In this document: positions 18,710 to 27,330 of the stretch, one piece after another
Position numbering within the stretch: the stretch's first letter is position 1
Layout: each line of letters begins with the position of its first letter
Assembly: GCA_023336205.1 (NCBI GenBank)
Contig: JALQCR010000006.1
Span: 1 to 64,000, forward strand
DNA: 64,000 nt
Origin: Pseudanabaena sp. Salubria-1
Lineage (GTDB): Bacteria; Cyanobacteriota; Cyanobacteriia; Pseudanabaenales; Pseudanabaenaceae
Direction: 5' to 3'
The notes under the pieces: model-generated
The model's input: only the letters and a program-made list of their open reading frames with translations
Told to the model about the DNA's origin: nothing
The model's database searches: none
Position numbers and translations under genes: made by a program

Positions 18710-18910
18710 ATGCACTGGGAAACCTATATCCACTCCGATCCCGATATTTTAGTTGGCAAGCCAGTCATCAAAGGCACAAGGCTTTCCGTCGAGTTCATTT
18801 TGGGCTTATTGTCCGCGGGTTGGACAGAACAACAAATATTTGAAAACTATCCCACCCTAAACCAAAATTCACTCAGAGCCGTATTTGCCTTTACTACTGG
18901 AGCGAAATAA
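18710..18910 (+). CDS. DUF433 antitoxin-like protein
   Basis: This 66-aa protein has the DUF433 winged-helix signature DPDILVGKPVIKGTRLSVEF (residues 10-29) and LSAGWTEQQIFENYP. DUF433 proteins are usually antitoxins paired with a DUF5615 PIN-like nuclease; no such partner follows here. The C-terminus (FTTGAK) is short for the family and may be truncated. AGGGAG precedes the ATG. It is an orphan within a small cluster of toxin-antitoxin-type genes. Confidence 0.8.
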   Translation: MHWETYIHSDPDILVGKPVIKGTRLSVEFILGLLSAGWTEQQIFENYPTLNQNSLRAVFAFTTGAK

Positions 18911-18965
18911 ATTACGACAGCAAACATTGCGATCGCGGAGAATCTACAAAGAAAAAAGAAAAAAT

Positions 18966-19301
18966 ATGAATCAATCAAAATTAGCGCCAAAGTTAAATAG
19001 CCTACTAACAGAATTTCGTGAAGAACTGCAACACCTATATGGCAGTAAATTCTTGCAAATCGTTTTATATGGTTCACAGGCACGCAATCAAGCCACAACT
19101 GACTCAGATATTGATGTTGCTGTCATCCTCAAATCTCCTGTCTCCCCTCCCACTGAGATTTTCCACATGGGCGCAATCAAATCTAAACTCAGCCTTCAAT
19201 ACGACGAACTCTTATCTGTAATTCCCATCTCAGAAGAAGACTTCAGAAACAAATCCACCCCACTTTTGAACAACATTCGTAGAGAAGGAATCACTCTATG
19301 A
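18966..19301 (+). CDS. mntA: MNT-type nucleotidyltransferase (HEPN-MNT pair)
   Basis: This 111-aa minimal nucleotidyltransferase has the motif YGSQARNQATTDSDIDVAV (G-S-x-A-R, then D-x-D). That is the polymerase-beta-fold active site of MntA-type antitoxins, which modify or AMPylate the partner HEPN toxin. The start at 18966 (MNQSKLAPKL) is preferred over an upstream in-frame start within the DUF433 tail. The stop overlaps the next ATG by 4 bases (ATGA), a typical coupled TA layout. The gene symbol follows the known HEPN-MNT systems. Confidence 0.8.
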   Translation: MNQSKLAPKLNSLLTEFREELQHLYGSKFLQIVLYGSQARNQATTDSDIDVAVILKSPVSPPTEIFHMGAIKSKLSLQYDELLSVIPISEEDFRNKSTPLLNNIRREGITL

Positions 19302-19675
19302 GTCAAATTCAATTTTACCTAAACCTATCTCAAGAAGAACTAGAAACAGCATCTTTACTTTTGGAAAGTAACCGTTATCGAGCCTCAATTTCACGTGCTT
19401 ACTATTCAATGTACTACGCAACTCAAGCCCTGTTAATCTCTGAAAATATTAACACCAGTACTCACAAAGGACTCATCAAACTTTTTAGATTGCACTTTAT
19501 CAAAACAAGCAAACTATCTAACGAGCTTTCTGTTATCTTAGGTGACACCTATGATTTGAGACAACTAGCCGACTATGGGGAGGAGGTAGATCTAACTACA
19601 GAGCAAGTAAAAATTACCCTACTAAATGCACAAATTTTTCTAGCTCAAGTTAGAGATTATCTCAACTTACTATAG
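19298..19675 (+). CDS. HEPN-domain protein, probable toxin partner
   Basis: This 125-aa all-helical HEPN protein carries the family patterns SRAYYSMYYATQALL (residues about 30-45) and DLRQLADYGEEV (near 90). In HEPN-MNT systems this subunit is the ribonuclease-type toxin. A canonical RX4-6H catalytic motif is not obvious, so RNase activity is uncertain. It overlaps the upstream MNT gene by 4 bases. Confidence 0.75.
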   Translation: MSQIQFYLNLSQEELETASLLLESNRYRASISRAYYSMYYATQALLISENINTSTHKGLIKLFRLHFIKTSKLSNELSVILGDTYDLRQLADYGEEVDLTTEQVKITLLNAQIFLAQVRDYLNLL

Positions 19676-19994
19676 AAATCTTTATATAATTTTCAGAGAC
19701 TTTTTTGAGGCGATCGCATAAGTCTTGAAAAGCAAAGGCACTATAATTAAAAACATGGTAAAAGCGCCCATTCAGCGTCACTAAGCGTCCATCAGGAAAT
19801 AATATGACCTTCACCTTAGACCCATCTACCCATCCTGTTATCCTGCCAGACCATACGCAACTTCCTGACTCCGACGGTACATTTGTGAAAAACTTTCAAG
19901 AACATACACAAAGTATTTTGCTGACTGACTCTATTGAGCCACATTTACAAAAACAGCATCCTGACGGGCAATATGCGATCGGGCAAGATTCAGG

Positions 19995-20812
19995 GGTAGT
20001 CCTAAAAAGGAAAGGATGTAGGAAAATATCCAGATAGTTGATACAAAGTAAAGTAATGTCAGAAGCAAGGCCATCCTGTCCATCCTGCCAGTCCGTATCC
20101 GTTGTAAAAAACGGCAGTACACGACATGGAAAACAAAATTATAAATGTCGGGACTGTGGTCGTCAATTTGTAGAAAATCCACAGTGGCAGAGAGTTTCAG
20201 AGCGTACCCAAGACACTTATGACCTTCTTGAGAAACTACTACTAGAAAAAATCCCACTAGCTGGAATTGCCAGAGTCCTCAAGGTGTCAGAGAGATGGTT
20301 GCAAAGTTACGTCAATCATAAATATGAAAACGTTCCTCAGCAGGTGGAGGTAGAACCAAAACCAAAACGCCGTTTGACCATACAGATGGATGAATTGTGG
20401 TCTTTTGTGGACGACAAAGGCAATAAACAGTGGGTATGGCTTGCCATTGATGCCGAGACTCGTGAAATTGTCGGTTGTTATATAGGCGATCGCACTGGTG
20501 AATCAGCTCAGAAGTTATGGGAATCGTTGCCTAGCGTCTATCGCCAATGTGCGGTTATTTATACTGACTTCTATTCGTCTTATCCAGTTGTCCTGCCCAG
20601 CAAACGTCATAGGGCTGTCGGGAAAGAAACGGGAAAGACCAACTATATTGAGAGATTCAACTGTACGTTACGTCAACGAGTATCAAGACTAGTTAGAAAG
20701 ACCTTATCTTTTTCTAAGAAATTGGAAAATCACATTGGAGCCATTTGGAATTTTATTCATCATTACAACGATTCTTTACCTCCGTGTGCGTCCTTTCCTT
20801 TTTAGGACTACC
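19995..20812 (+). mobile_element. IS1-family element, copy A (818 bp)
   Basis: The terminal inverted repeats are GGTAGTCCTAAAAAGGAAAG/complement. The 8-bp TSD GATTCAGG lies at 19987-19994 and 20813-20820. Copy B at 39372 has the same length and, by eye, the same sequence. Confidence 0.95.
20056..20805 (+). CDS. IS1-family transposase, copy A
   Basis: This single-frame transposase is 249 aa from the ATG (a TTG lies 18 bases upstream). The N-terminal zinc finger is CPSCQSVSVVKNGSTRHGKQ with KCRDCGRQF. A DDE core follows: QMDELWSFVDDKGNKQWVWL, VIYTDFYSSYP, NYIERFNCTLRQR. InsA and InsB functions are in one frame, so no programmed frameshift is needed. It is intact and probably active. Confidence 0.95.
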   Translation: MSEARPSCPSCQSVSVVKNGSTRHGKQNYKCRDCGRQFVENPQWQRVSERTQDTYDLLEKLLLEKIPLAGIARVLKVSERWLQSYVNHKYENVPQQVEVEPKPKRRLTIQMDELWSFVDDKGNKQWVWLAIDAETREIVGCYIGDRTGESAQKLWESLPSVYRQCAVIYTDFYSSYPVVLPSKRHRAVGKETGKTNYIERFNCTLRQRVSRLVRKTLSFSKKLENHIGAIWNFIHHYNDSLPPCASFPF

Positions 20813-21404
20813 GATTCAGGAATCTATTGGCGCATGACCGAACCACCCGAAAAAGGTGCAGAAGCGCCCGATTGGTTTTATGTGCCAAATGTACCTCCCA
20901 ACCTCGATGGAAAACCCCGCCGTTCCTATGTGCTTTGGCAAGAATTTATTGCACCCCTGATCGTTCTAGAATTTGTCTCAGGTAGCGGCAAAGAAGAACG
21001 CGATCGCACACCTTGGGTAGGCAAATTCTTCATCTATGAGCAAGTGATTCGTCCAGCTTTCTACGGTATTTACGAAGTAGAAAAATCGAGCATTGAGTTA
21101 TATCGCCATGTAGCCAATAAATTTGAATTAGTCGTTGCCAATGAGCGTGGACATTATGCCATTGATGGACTGGGCGTAGAACTTGGCATTTGGCAAGGAA
21201 TCTATCAAAACCTAGATTTGCCTTGGCTGCGTTGGTGGGACTCATCAGGTAATCTACTGCTGACAGGCTGGGAAACCTCCGAGCAGGAACGCCAGAAAGT
21301 TGAAACCTTGATAGCACAACTTCGCGCTGCGGGAATAGAGCCACAGTTATAGCTGTGATTATAACGATGAGCGATCTCGCTTTAGCTTACACATTCTGAA
21401 AATT

Positions 21405-21827
21405 ATGATTACTCAACTAACTGCAACCGAAATCCAAAACATTAGCCAACTTTTGCAAGACTATGCCCCTGCTCAAAAGCCCTTAATCCTGCTAAACGAA
21501 ACCAATGGCGATCTTGAAAAGAGCTTTGAGGAGCTATGGACAGAACAACATGGACAACAGGACTTCGACAAAACCAAACTTTGGCAATCCACAGTCACAG
21601 TCTTCCGTCAAGAACTCTGCGGCAAAGAAGGATTTCAAAATCAGGTCAAAGAATATAACAAAAATCCTACTAGCGCTCCATTACTCACAGGATTAATTGT
21701 TTCCGTCGTTCACTCAGTTGGGTTTCCCATTGATCCTGCGATCGCAACTGTCGTAGTTCTCTACATTCTCAAAGTTGGCATCAATATCTTCTGCGATTAC
21801 ATCAATCCAGAAGCAACCAAAAAGTAA
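21405..21827 (+). CDS. Unrecognised protein with C-terminal membrane segment
   Basis: This is a 140-aa protein. The N-terminal 60 residues (TEIQNISQLLQDYAPAQKPL, FEELWTEQ) look like a small helical adaptor-type domain. The C-terminal part has one or two hydrophobic helices (TGLIVSVVHSVGF, IDPAIATVVVLYILKVGINIF). It lies at the edge of the CHAT/HEPN/Uma2 stretch, so a conflict-system role is possible but unsupported. A hairpin ends the gene at 21841. Confidence 0.6.
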   Translation: MITQLTATEIQNISQLLQDYAPAQKPLILLNETNGDLEKSFEELWTEQHGQQDFDKTKLWQSTVTVFRQELCGKEGFQNQVKEYNKNPTSAPLLTGLIVSVVHSVGFPIDPAIATVVVLYILKVGINIFCDYINPEATKK

Positions 21828-21840
21828 AGTTTAAACTCAG

Positions 21841-21866
21841 TCCAAAAAAAGCGGCGCTTTTTTGGA
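21841..21866. terminator. Terminator-like hairpin after 21827
   Basis: TCCAAAAAAAGCG/CGCTTTTTTGGA forms a compact palindrome with an A/T-rich outer stem and GCG-GCGC core, 14 bp past the stop. Confidence 0.7.
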
Positions 21867-21909
21867 TTGCTGATTTTGTAGTGATTCTAGCGGAAATTTT
21901 TTAAAGGGC

Positions 21910-21924
21910 TGTATACAGTATACA
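21910..21924. promoter_or_regulatory. Palindromic operator upstream of the permease
   Basis: TGTATACAGTATACA is a perfect inverted repeat around one base, 34 bp before the permease ATG. It is identical (reverse complement) to 6985-6999. The position suits repression of the permease promoter or leader by a GntR-like regulator; the regulator itself is not seen. Confidence 0.55.
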
Positions 21925-21957
21925 AACTGATACTTTAAACAACTCAAGCAAGAAATT

Positions 21958-23397
21958 ATGGCAGATCAAGAAATAAACCTAGTTGAAGAGCTAGGAAAAG
22001 ATATTGCTGAGACTCCAGTGGTAAATAAGTCAGACTTAATTTATGGACTGAATGATAAACCTCCTGTTGTCGAAGCCATCTTCGTAGCTTGTCAGCATGT
22101 TCTTGCGGCTTTTGTCGGTATCATTACACCCCCTATTATTATCTGTGCCAGTTTAGGGCTAGATGCCGCAAATACTAGCTATTTAATTAGTATGTCGCTC
22201 TTTACTTCGGGAATTTGTACATATATTCAATGTAAAAAGATTGGTCCAATCGGTTCGGGTTTACTAAGTCTACAAGGAACTAGTTTTGCTTTTCTCGCCC
22301 CAATTTTAGGCGTAGGGACAGCATCCTTGCAAAGAGGTGATTCCCCAGAACAGGCTTTAGCTTTGATTTTTGGAGTTTGTTTATTTGGCTCTTTTGTGAT
22401 AATTGTTTTGAGTCAATTTATCCATCTCTTCGACAAAATCATTACGCCCGTTGTCTCTGGTACGGTTGTAATGATTATTGGCTTAGGCTTGATTAAAACA
22501 GGAATGATCAGTCTTGCGGGTGGGGCTGTGGCTCTAGCCAAAAATGATGGTTCCTTTGGCAGTTTCCAGAATCTTGCTCTCGGCGGTGCAGTTCTATTTA
22601 TTGTGGTTGTGCTAACACTTTCGCCTAATCGCTATTTGAGAATGGGTGCGATCGCGATCGGCTTAGCAGTTGGCTTTATTGCCTCACTATTCCTTGGCAT
22701 AGTCAATTTCAGTACCTTTAGCCAAATGCCATTCTTTAGGATTCCAGTACCTTTTCGTTATGGAATTAGTTTTGATTTCGGAGCTTTCTTACCATTTGTT
22801 TTGATATACATATTGACGGCAATTGAAACCGTTGGCGATTTGACAGCAACTTCGGCTGTATCTGGAGAACCAGTAAGTGGTGGTGTATATGTTCGCCGCA
22901 TCAAAGGAGGAGTATTAGGAGATGGAATAAACTCATTGATTGCCGCAGTCCTAAATACTTTCCCAAATACGACCTTTAGTCAAAACAATGGTGTTATCCA
23001 AATGACAGGCGTGGGCAGCCGTTACGTTGGTTTCTATGTAGCTGGGATTTTTGTGATATTAGGTTTGCTACCATTTGTTGGCGGCATATTCCAATCGATT
23101 CCACAGCCAGTTTTGGGTGGTGCAACCCTAGTTCTATTTGGCTCGATCGCTGTAGCTGGCTTGAACATCGTCGTATCAGCGGGACTGGATCGCCGCTCAA
23201 TTATTATTGTTGCTGTGTCCTTAGGATTAGGCTTAGGAGTAATATTTGCTCCTGAGATTTTTGTTGGAAAGCCAGCAATTTTCAGCAATCTATTTGGTTC
23301 TTCTATCTCAACAGGTGGTTTGACAGCAATTCTGCTTAGTTGGCTATTGCCTAGATCTGAGGAAGCGGCTCTAGTGGAGCAAGAACATCCTGTGTAG
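21958..23397 (+). CDS. NCS2-family uracil/xanthine-type permease
   Basis: This 479-aa nucleobase transporter has about 14 membrane helices. The start region VEAIFVACQHVLAAFVGIITPP and the NAT signature QNNGVIQMTGVGSR (residues about 340-353, Q-N-x-G-x4-T-G) place it in the nucleobase-ascorbate/NCS2 family. TM8-type IETVGDLTATSAV carries the conserved acidic residues. The mix favours xanthine/uric acid over uracil, but the substrate cannot be fixed. It imports purines or pyrimidines across the inner membrane by proton symport in characterised members. It is preceded by a palindromic operator and followed by a hairpin with a T-run. Confidence 0.9.
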   Translation: MADQEINLVEELGKDIAETPVVNKSDLIYGLNDKPPVVEAIFVACQHVLAAFVGIITPPIIICASLGLDAANTSYLISMSLFTSGICTYIQCKKIGPIGSGLLSLQGTSFAFLAPILGVGTASLQRGDSPEQALALIFGVCLFGSFVIIVLSQFIHLFDKIITPVVSGTVVMIIGLGLIKTGMISLAGGAVALAKNDGSFGSFQNLALGGAVLFIVVVLTLSPNRYLRMGAIAIGLAVGFIASLFLGIVNFSTFSQMPFFRIPVPFRYGISFDFGAFLPFVLIYILTAIETVGDLTATSAVSGEPVSGGVYVRRIKGGVLGDGINSLIAAVLNTFPNTTFSQNNGVIQMTGVGSRYVGFYVAGIFVILGLLPFVGGIFQSIPQPVLGGATLVLFGSIAVAGLNIVVSAGLDRRSIIIVAVSLGLGLGVIFAPEIFVGKPAIFSNLFGSSISTGGLTAILLSWLLPRSEEAALVEQEHPV

Positions 23398-23402
23398 AAC
23401 CC

Positions 23403-23450
23403 AAAAGCAAAGAGCGGCGCCAAGCGCCGCTCTTTGCTTATTATTTTTTT
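23403..23450 (+). terminator. Intrinsic terminator after the permease
   Basis: AGCAAAGAGCGGCGC/GCGCCGCTCTTTGCT with a CAA loop is followed by TATTATTTTTTTT. It probably serves both converging genes. Confidence 0.8.
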
Positions 23451-23454
23451 TGAG

Positions 23455-24243
23455 CTAATAAATTGATTCCTTTGGTTTTACCAAATTAATCGCTCTCAAT
23501 CCCGAAATCACCCCCGTACCAATCACAGCACCAGATAAACCTCGCAAGGCATTCTCGACAGGAATAATGGGAATTAACATATTCCAAATTGGTTTTGGCC
23601 AGTTGAATAGATAGTATGTAAATGGAACTTGGCTAAGGTGAGCCAGTCCACAAATTGTCCAAGTGCCGCCAAAAATTCCGATCGCTACTTTTACAAAATT
23701 ACTGCTACTAATCAGACGTGAAAATAATGTGCGCGTTGGCAACACAAATAATATTACGGCTGACCAGTCGATAAAGGCTCCCGCCACAAAAGTATTTACA
23801 GGAATGCCATTACGTACAATCGCTAAATAGGCATAAGCTGCAAGCTCGATCGCAAACAGAACTGTTAATCCCAAATACCAATATTTGCGCTTTTGTCCAG
23901 TCACCATCGAGCCTGCCGCAAAGCTAGAGATCACTGCTCCCCAAATTGCGATCGCGGGAACTCCTGCGGTATAGGGTGCAAGAAATACGCCGATTAACGT
24001 GCCGATGCCGCTAGCTAATGCACCTGCTAAGGGACCAAGCAACCAACCTAGCAGAGGATAAATACTCTGACTGAGGGGAATACCTTTGCCTGAGCCAAGT
24101 ACGATCGAAAAAGGAATAAATGCTAAAACAGTAGCAACGGCAGCGAGGACAATAATATAAGCGATCGGTGCACCGTCGATTGCTGCACCTCCCATAGTTT
24201 TAACTTCGCGTTCTAAGCCTTCGGGGATTTGATCTTCGGTCAT
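23455..24243 (-). CDS. ECF-transporter S-component-like membrane protein
   Basis: This 262-aa protein has about six hydrophobic helices. The segment IPFSIVLGSGKGIPLSQSIY then PLLGWLLGPLAGALASGIGT is typical of ECF S-components and their relatives, as is the small-residue-rich helix pattern that follows. No ECF A or T subunits are near, so it would share a general energising module or act alone. The substrate is unknown. It is transcribed away from phnD across a 236-bp spacer. Confidence 0.6.
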   Translation of the reverse strand: MTEDQIPEGLEREVKTMGGAAIDGAPIAYIIVLAAVATVLAFIPFSIVLGSGKGIPLSQSIYPLLGWLLGPLAGALASGIGTLIGVFLAPYTAGVPAIAIWGAVISSFAAGSMVTGQKRKYWYLGLTVLFAIELAAYAYLAIVRNGIPVNTFVAGAFIDWSAVILFVLPTRTLFSRLISSSNFVKVAIGIFGGTWTICGLAHLSQVPFTYYLFNWPKPIWNMLIPIIPVENALRGLSGAVIGTGVISGLRAINLVKPKESIY

Positions 24244-24260
24244 GGCAATTTCACAGCTTA

Positions 24261-24322
24261 TGAATTACGAATTACAAATTACGAATTACGAATTATAAAA
24301 AAATAATTCGTAATTTGTAATT
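24261..24322. repeat. ATTACGAATT direct/inverted repeat
   Basis: Several copies of AATTACGAATTACAAATT are followed by the complementary TAATTCGTAATTTGTAATT, forming an A/T-rich hairpin between the divergent ECF-like and phnD genes. Confidence 0.6.
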
Positions 24323-24479
24323 ATCAAATCATTTTTGCAGCTTGGGCATATAGGCGATCGCTATAAACTTGAAAAAAAGCTGCAAGTTATTGACTTTAAT
24401 TCTCAAGTAAGCTTAAGCTGTATTTATTAATTATTGCAAGTAATTCTTTATTAGCATATTGCCTGTCTTCAAAAAATCA

Positions 24480-25499
24480 ATGAAAAAAATTTCGTGTTTG
24501 CCTATTAATCTTGCCGTAGTCACAGGGTTAATATCTTTGGTAGGTTTAACCGCTTGTACAGGAAATACTCCACAGCCTCCATCTCAGACTAATACAGCTC
24601 AGACATCCACTCCAGCCAAGAAAACAGCCCCAGCAACAAAGCCTACTCCTACTGAAATAGCACAGGCTCCGCTCAAGGAAGTCACGATCGCTTTTGCAAC
24701 TCGCCGTGATACTAAAGATTTGCAAAATAAAGTCGATCAAGTTGCAGCAATTTTGTCAAAAGAAATTGGTATGCCTGTGAAGGCAATCACTGCTGATGAA
24801 ACAGCTTCCGTAGAAGCTTTAAAAGCTGATCGCGCTAATGTTGCTTTTTTGAGTGGTCGTGCTTCACTCAAAGCCGAGCAACTATCTGGCGCAAAAATGT
24901 ACTTAGCTGAAGTTCGTGCTGACTATTCGGGTGGCAAGACCTACAACTCGGTCTTTGTCGTTCCTGAAGATAGCTCATTAAAAACCTTGGCTGATCCTAC
25001 CCAAACCCTAGAACAGTTGCGAGGTAAGCGCATGGCGTTTACTTCTCGTTCTTCTGGGTCTGGATTTATTTTTCCTGTCAGTGAATTGGTGGGACTTAAG
25101 TTCGTGGATGGGCCCGATCGCTTAGAACAGTTTTTTAGCAAGGTTACCTATGGGGATGGCTATAGTAGTGCATTGCAAGCATTATTGCGCGGTCAAGCTG
25201 ATGTTGCCGTAGTTTCTGAATATGCGCTGCTCCCACCTTGGATTACAGCGGAAGAAGGTAAAAAATTGCGGGTACTGCACTCAGTCCCTAACGTTCCAGC
25301 ACATGGGATCGTCATTGATGATAGTGTGCCAGCCGATCTACGCGAAAAGTTGATTAAGGCCTTTTTGAAGCTGAATGAGCCTGAGAATAAAGCCCTGTTT
25401 CTAAGCCTTTACAACTCCACTGAGTTAGTCAAAGTTGATCATGAGCAACATTTGGCGACGATGCGTACTGCAATTCAACGGGCTGGGCTGAAACCATAA
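24480..25499 (+). CDS. phnD: PhnD-type phosphonate/phosphite-binding lipoprotein
   Basis: This is a 339-aa solute-binding protein. A lipoprotein signal ends in LVGLTAC (Cys near 25), followed by a P/T-rich linker and a PhnD fold: EVTIAFATRRDTKDLQNKVD, YNSVFVVPEDSSLKTL, FTSRSSGSGFIFPV, and QADVAVVSEY. It is anchored outside the inner membrane and delivers substrate to PhnE/PhnC. The ATG at 24480 is preferred over a TTG 21 bases upstream. Members bind phosphonates, phosphite, hypophosphite or phosphate; the substrate is not decided, as no ptxD or C-P lyase gene is in the window. Operon with phnC and phnE. Confidence 0.88.
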   Translation: MKKISCLPINLAVVTGLISLVGLTACTGNTPQPPSQTNTAQTSTPAKKTAPATKPTPTEIAQAPLKEVTIAFATRRDTKDLQNKVDQVAAILSKEIGMPVKAITADETASVEALKADRANVAFLSGRASLKAEQLSGAKMYLAEVRADYSGGKTYNSVFVVPEDSSLKTLADPTQTLEQLRGKRMAFTSRSSGSGFIFPVSELVGLKFVDGPDRLEQFFSKVTYGDGYSSALQALLRGQADVAVVSEYALLPPWITAEEGKKLRVLHSVPNVPAHGIVIDDSVPADLREKLIKAFLKLNEPENKALFLSLYNSTELVKVDHEQHLATMRTAIQRAGLKP

Positions 25500-25509
25500 T
25501 AAAGAAAAT

Positions 25510-25605
25510 TTACCCCACCCTAACCCTCCCCTTGCAAAGGGGAGGGAACTAGATCTCTGGTCTTCCCCTCTTTGCAAGGAAGGGGGAATTAAAGGGGGGA
25601 ACGCC
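25510..25605. repeat. CCCTCCCCTTGCAAAGGGG interspersed repeat
   Basis: A double G/C-tract hairpin (CTCCCCTTGCAAAGGGGAG and CCCCTCTTTGCAAGGAAGGGG) sits between phnD and phnC. The 188-bp gap suggests phnC expression depends on readthrough. Confidence 0.6.
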
Positions 25606-25687
25606 CGACTTATGACTAAGTGATGGGAGATTCTTTACGAGAAATAACCTTAGATACCTATATTCAAAAAATCAGAAACTTTAAATC

Positions 25688-26467
25688 ATGGAACTTGGAT
25701 CAGAAAATAATTCACCTGCGATCGCCTGTCAAAATGTCCGCACTGCTTATCAGCCAACTTTAAAGCGTCCGATTTTGAATGGAATTGATCTGCAAATCAA
25801 TCATGGAGAATTTGTGGCTTTACTTGGACTGAACGGGGCAGGTAAATCAACACTTTTGCGATCACTGGTGGGATTAGTTCCTGTCAGTCAAGGAGAAATC
25901 CAGATCTGTGGTACTTCAGTAAAACCAAAGCAAGTCGATGAAGTTCGTAAAAATGTCGGCTTTCTGTTTCAAGGAGGCGGCTTAGTCGATCAGCTTTCCT
26001 GTTTAGATAATGTGCTCTGTGGATGTCTTGGAGATCTCAATACATGGCAGAGTTTATGGGGTTTTCCACAACGCGATCGTCGTGTGGCTATGCAGTTATT
26101 ACAAAAAATGGGATTGCAAGAACAAATCTACCAAAAAGCTCGCCAACTAAGCGGTGGACAACGCCAACGAGTTGCGATCGCGCGTACCTTGATTCAGTCA
26201 CCGCATATTTTGCTAGCCGACGAGCCAACTACTGGCTTAGATGTATCGGGAGTTGAGCAAGTGATGAGCAGTTTACAAGAAATGAATCGCAAAGGATTGA
26301 CAGTTGTGGTCGTACTGCATGATCTTGCTCTTGCAGCCAAGTATGCTCAGAGAGCGATCGTTCTTCAAGAAGGGCAGGTCTGGTATGATGGGGACTGTCA
26401 AAATATGGATAGAGAGTTTGCCAAGTTGCAAAATCTATCCCTTGTTCAGTCCGCTAGCGCTGCATAA
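25688..26467 (+). CDS. phnC: PhnC-type ABC transporter ATPase
   Basis: This 259-aa ABC ATPase has Walker A GLNGAGKSTLL (near 48), Q-loop LFQGGG, signature LSGGQRQRVAIARTL (near 158), Walker B ILLADEPTTGLD and H-loop VVLHD. It energises PhnE at the cytoplasmic face. The Q-loop segment matches PhnC-like subfamily members rather than PstB. The stop overlaps the phnE start (TAATG), so translation is coupled. Confidence 0.9.
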   Translation: MELGSENNSPAIACQNVRTAYQPTLKRPILNGIDLQINHGEFVALLGLNGAGKSTLLRSLVGLVPVSQGEIQICGTSVKPKQVDEVRKNVGFLFQGGGLVDQLSCLDNVLCGCLGDLNTWQSLWGFPQRDRRVAMQLLQKMGLQEQIYQKARQLSGGQRQRVAIARTLIQSPHILLADEPTTGLDVSGVEQVMSSLQEMNRKGLTVVVVLHDLALAAKYAQRAIVLQEGQVWYDGDCQNMDREFAKLQNLSLVQSASAA

Positions 26468-27270
26468 TGAAATTTCTTGATCGAGTTCGCCCCTATACTT
26501 CCAGCCGTTACAACATCTGGGCATTCAGAGTTTTAGTAATTATCGGTCTAGGATGGGCTTATATTTGGTCATTACATGGTTTAAAAGTTGATCCGAAGTT
26601 AATCCAAACTAGTCTGCCTTACATGGCGGATTTTTTGTCGCGTCTTTGGCCGCCTGATTTGAGTATTTTGGATGTGGCGATCAAGGCGTTAATTGAGACT
26701 GTACAAATGTCACTTTGGGGAACGACGATCGGCGCAATTCTCTCAATTCCGATCGCTCTATTGTCGGCCCAAAATCTTTCGCCATTGTGGTTACGTTGGA
26801 TGGCAAATCTTTTCCAAAATGCTGTCCGTTCAGTTCCATCGATTATTTTAGGATTATTTTTTGTGGCGGCGACAGGCTTGGGTGCACCTGCGGGAACTTT
26901 GGCGTTGGGCATATACACGATTGGTTATCTAGCAAAGTTCTATCAAGAAGCGATCGAGTCCGTAGATAAGCGATCGCTAGAATCGCTACAAGTGAGCCGC
27001 GCCTCATGGTGGCAAATTGCTCAATATGGAATCATGCCGCAGGTTTTACCACTCTGCCTTGGTTATACGCTCTATATGTTTGAATACAATATCCGCGCTG
27101 CCTCAGTTTTAGGAGTAGTCGGTGCGGGGGGAATTGGCTTCGAGTTAGTCAGCTATATTCGCGGTTTTGAATATAACAAAGCGATGACGATGATGCTAGT
27201 TCTATTGGTAGTTGTAACTAGTATTGATGCACTCAGCAGTCAACTACGGAATAAGTTTAAATCGGATTAA
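26467..27270 (+). CDS. phnE: PhnE-type ABC transporter permease
   Basis: This 267-aa permease has about six helices. The coupling (EAA) loop is visible near residues 170-195 (LESLQVSRASWWQIAQYGIM), and GVVGAGGIGFELVSYIRGFEYNKA matches the PhnE C-terminal signature. It forms the membrane channel for the PhnD ligand with PhnC. It starts inside the phnC stop codon. No phosphonate-degrading genes follow; the next gene encodes an unrelated Uma2 protein. Confidence 0.9.
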   Translation: MKFLDRVRPYTSSRYNIWAFRVLVIIGLGWAYIWSLHGLKVDPKLIQTSLPYMADFLSRLWPPDLSILDVAIKALIETVQMSLWGTTIGAILSIPIALLSAQNLSPLWLRWMANLFQNAVRSVPSIILGLFFVAATGLGAPAGTLALGIYTIGYLAKFYQEAIESVDKRSLESLQVSRASWWQIAQYGIMPQVLPLCLGYTLYMFEYNIRAASVLGVVGAGGIGFELVSYIRGFEYNKAMTMMLVLLVVVTSIDALSSQLRNKFKSD

Positions 27271-27330
27271 AACCCAGTGTAGTATAAGTCATCTAGGCTT
27301 TTACTAGTACCGTCTATCCAGAATAAATCG

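Larger units (their letters stand above)
19804..21352 (+). pseudogene. Uma2-family (DUF820) nuclease-like gene split by IS1
   Basis: Joining 19804-19994 to 20821-21352 (dropping IS1 and one 8-bp TSD) restores a 240-aa Uma2 protein, ..QDSGIYWRMTEPPEKGAEAPDW... Visible motifs include APDWFYV, then APLIVLEFVS and a C-terminal LPWLRWWD stretch. Uma2/DUF820 proteins have a restriction-endonuclease-like fold, are greatly expanded in cyanobacteria, and have no firm function. As read, the protein is cut after residue 64. Confidence 0.85.

Noticed and set aside
19931..20257. 108-aa minus-strand frame, repeated at 39302-39634
   Set aside because: Antisense to the IS1 transposase; the shared part is identical only because the IS is. 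In the second copy its tail coincides with the exonuclease 3' end.
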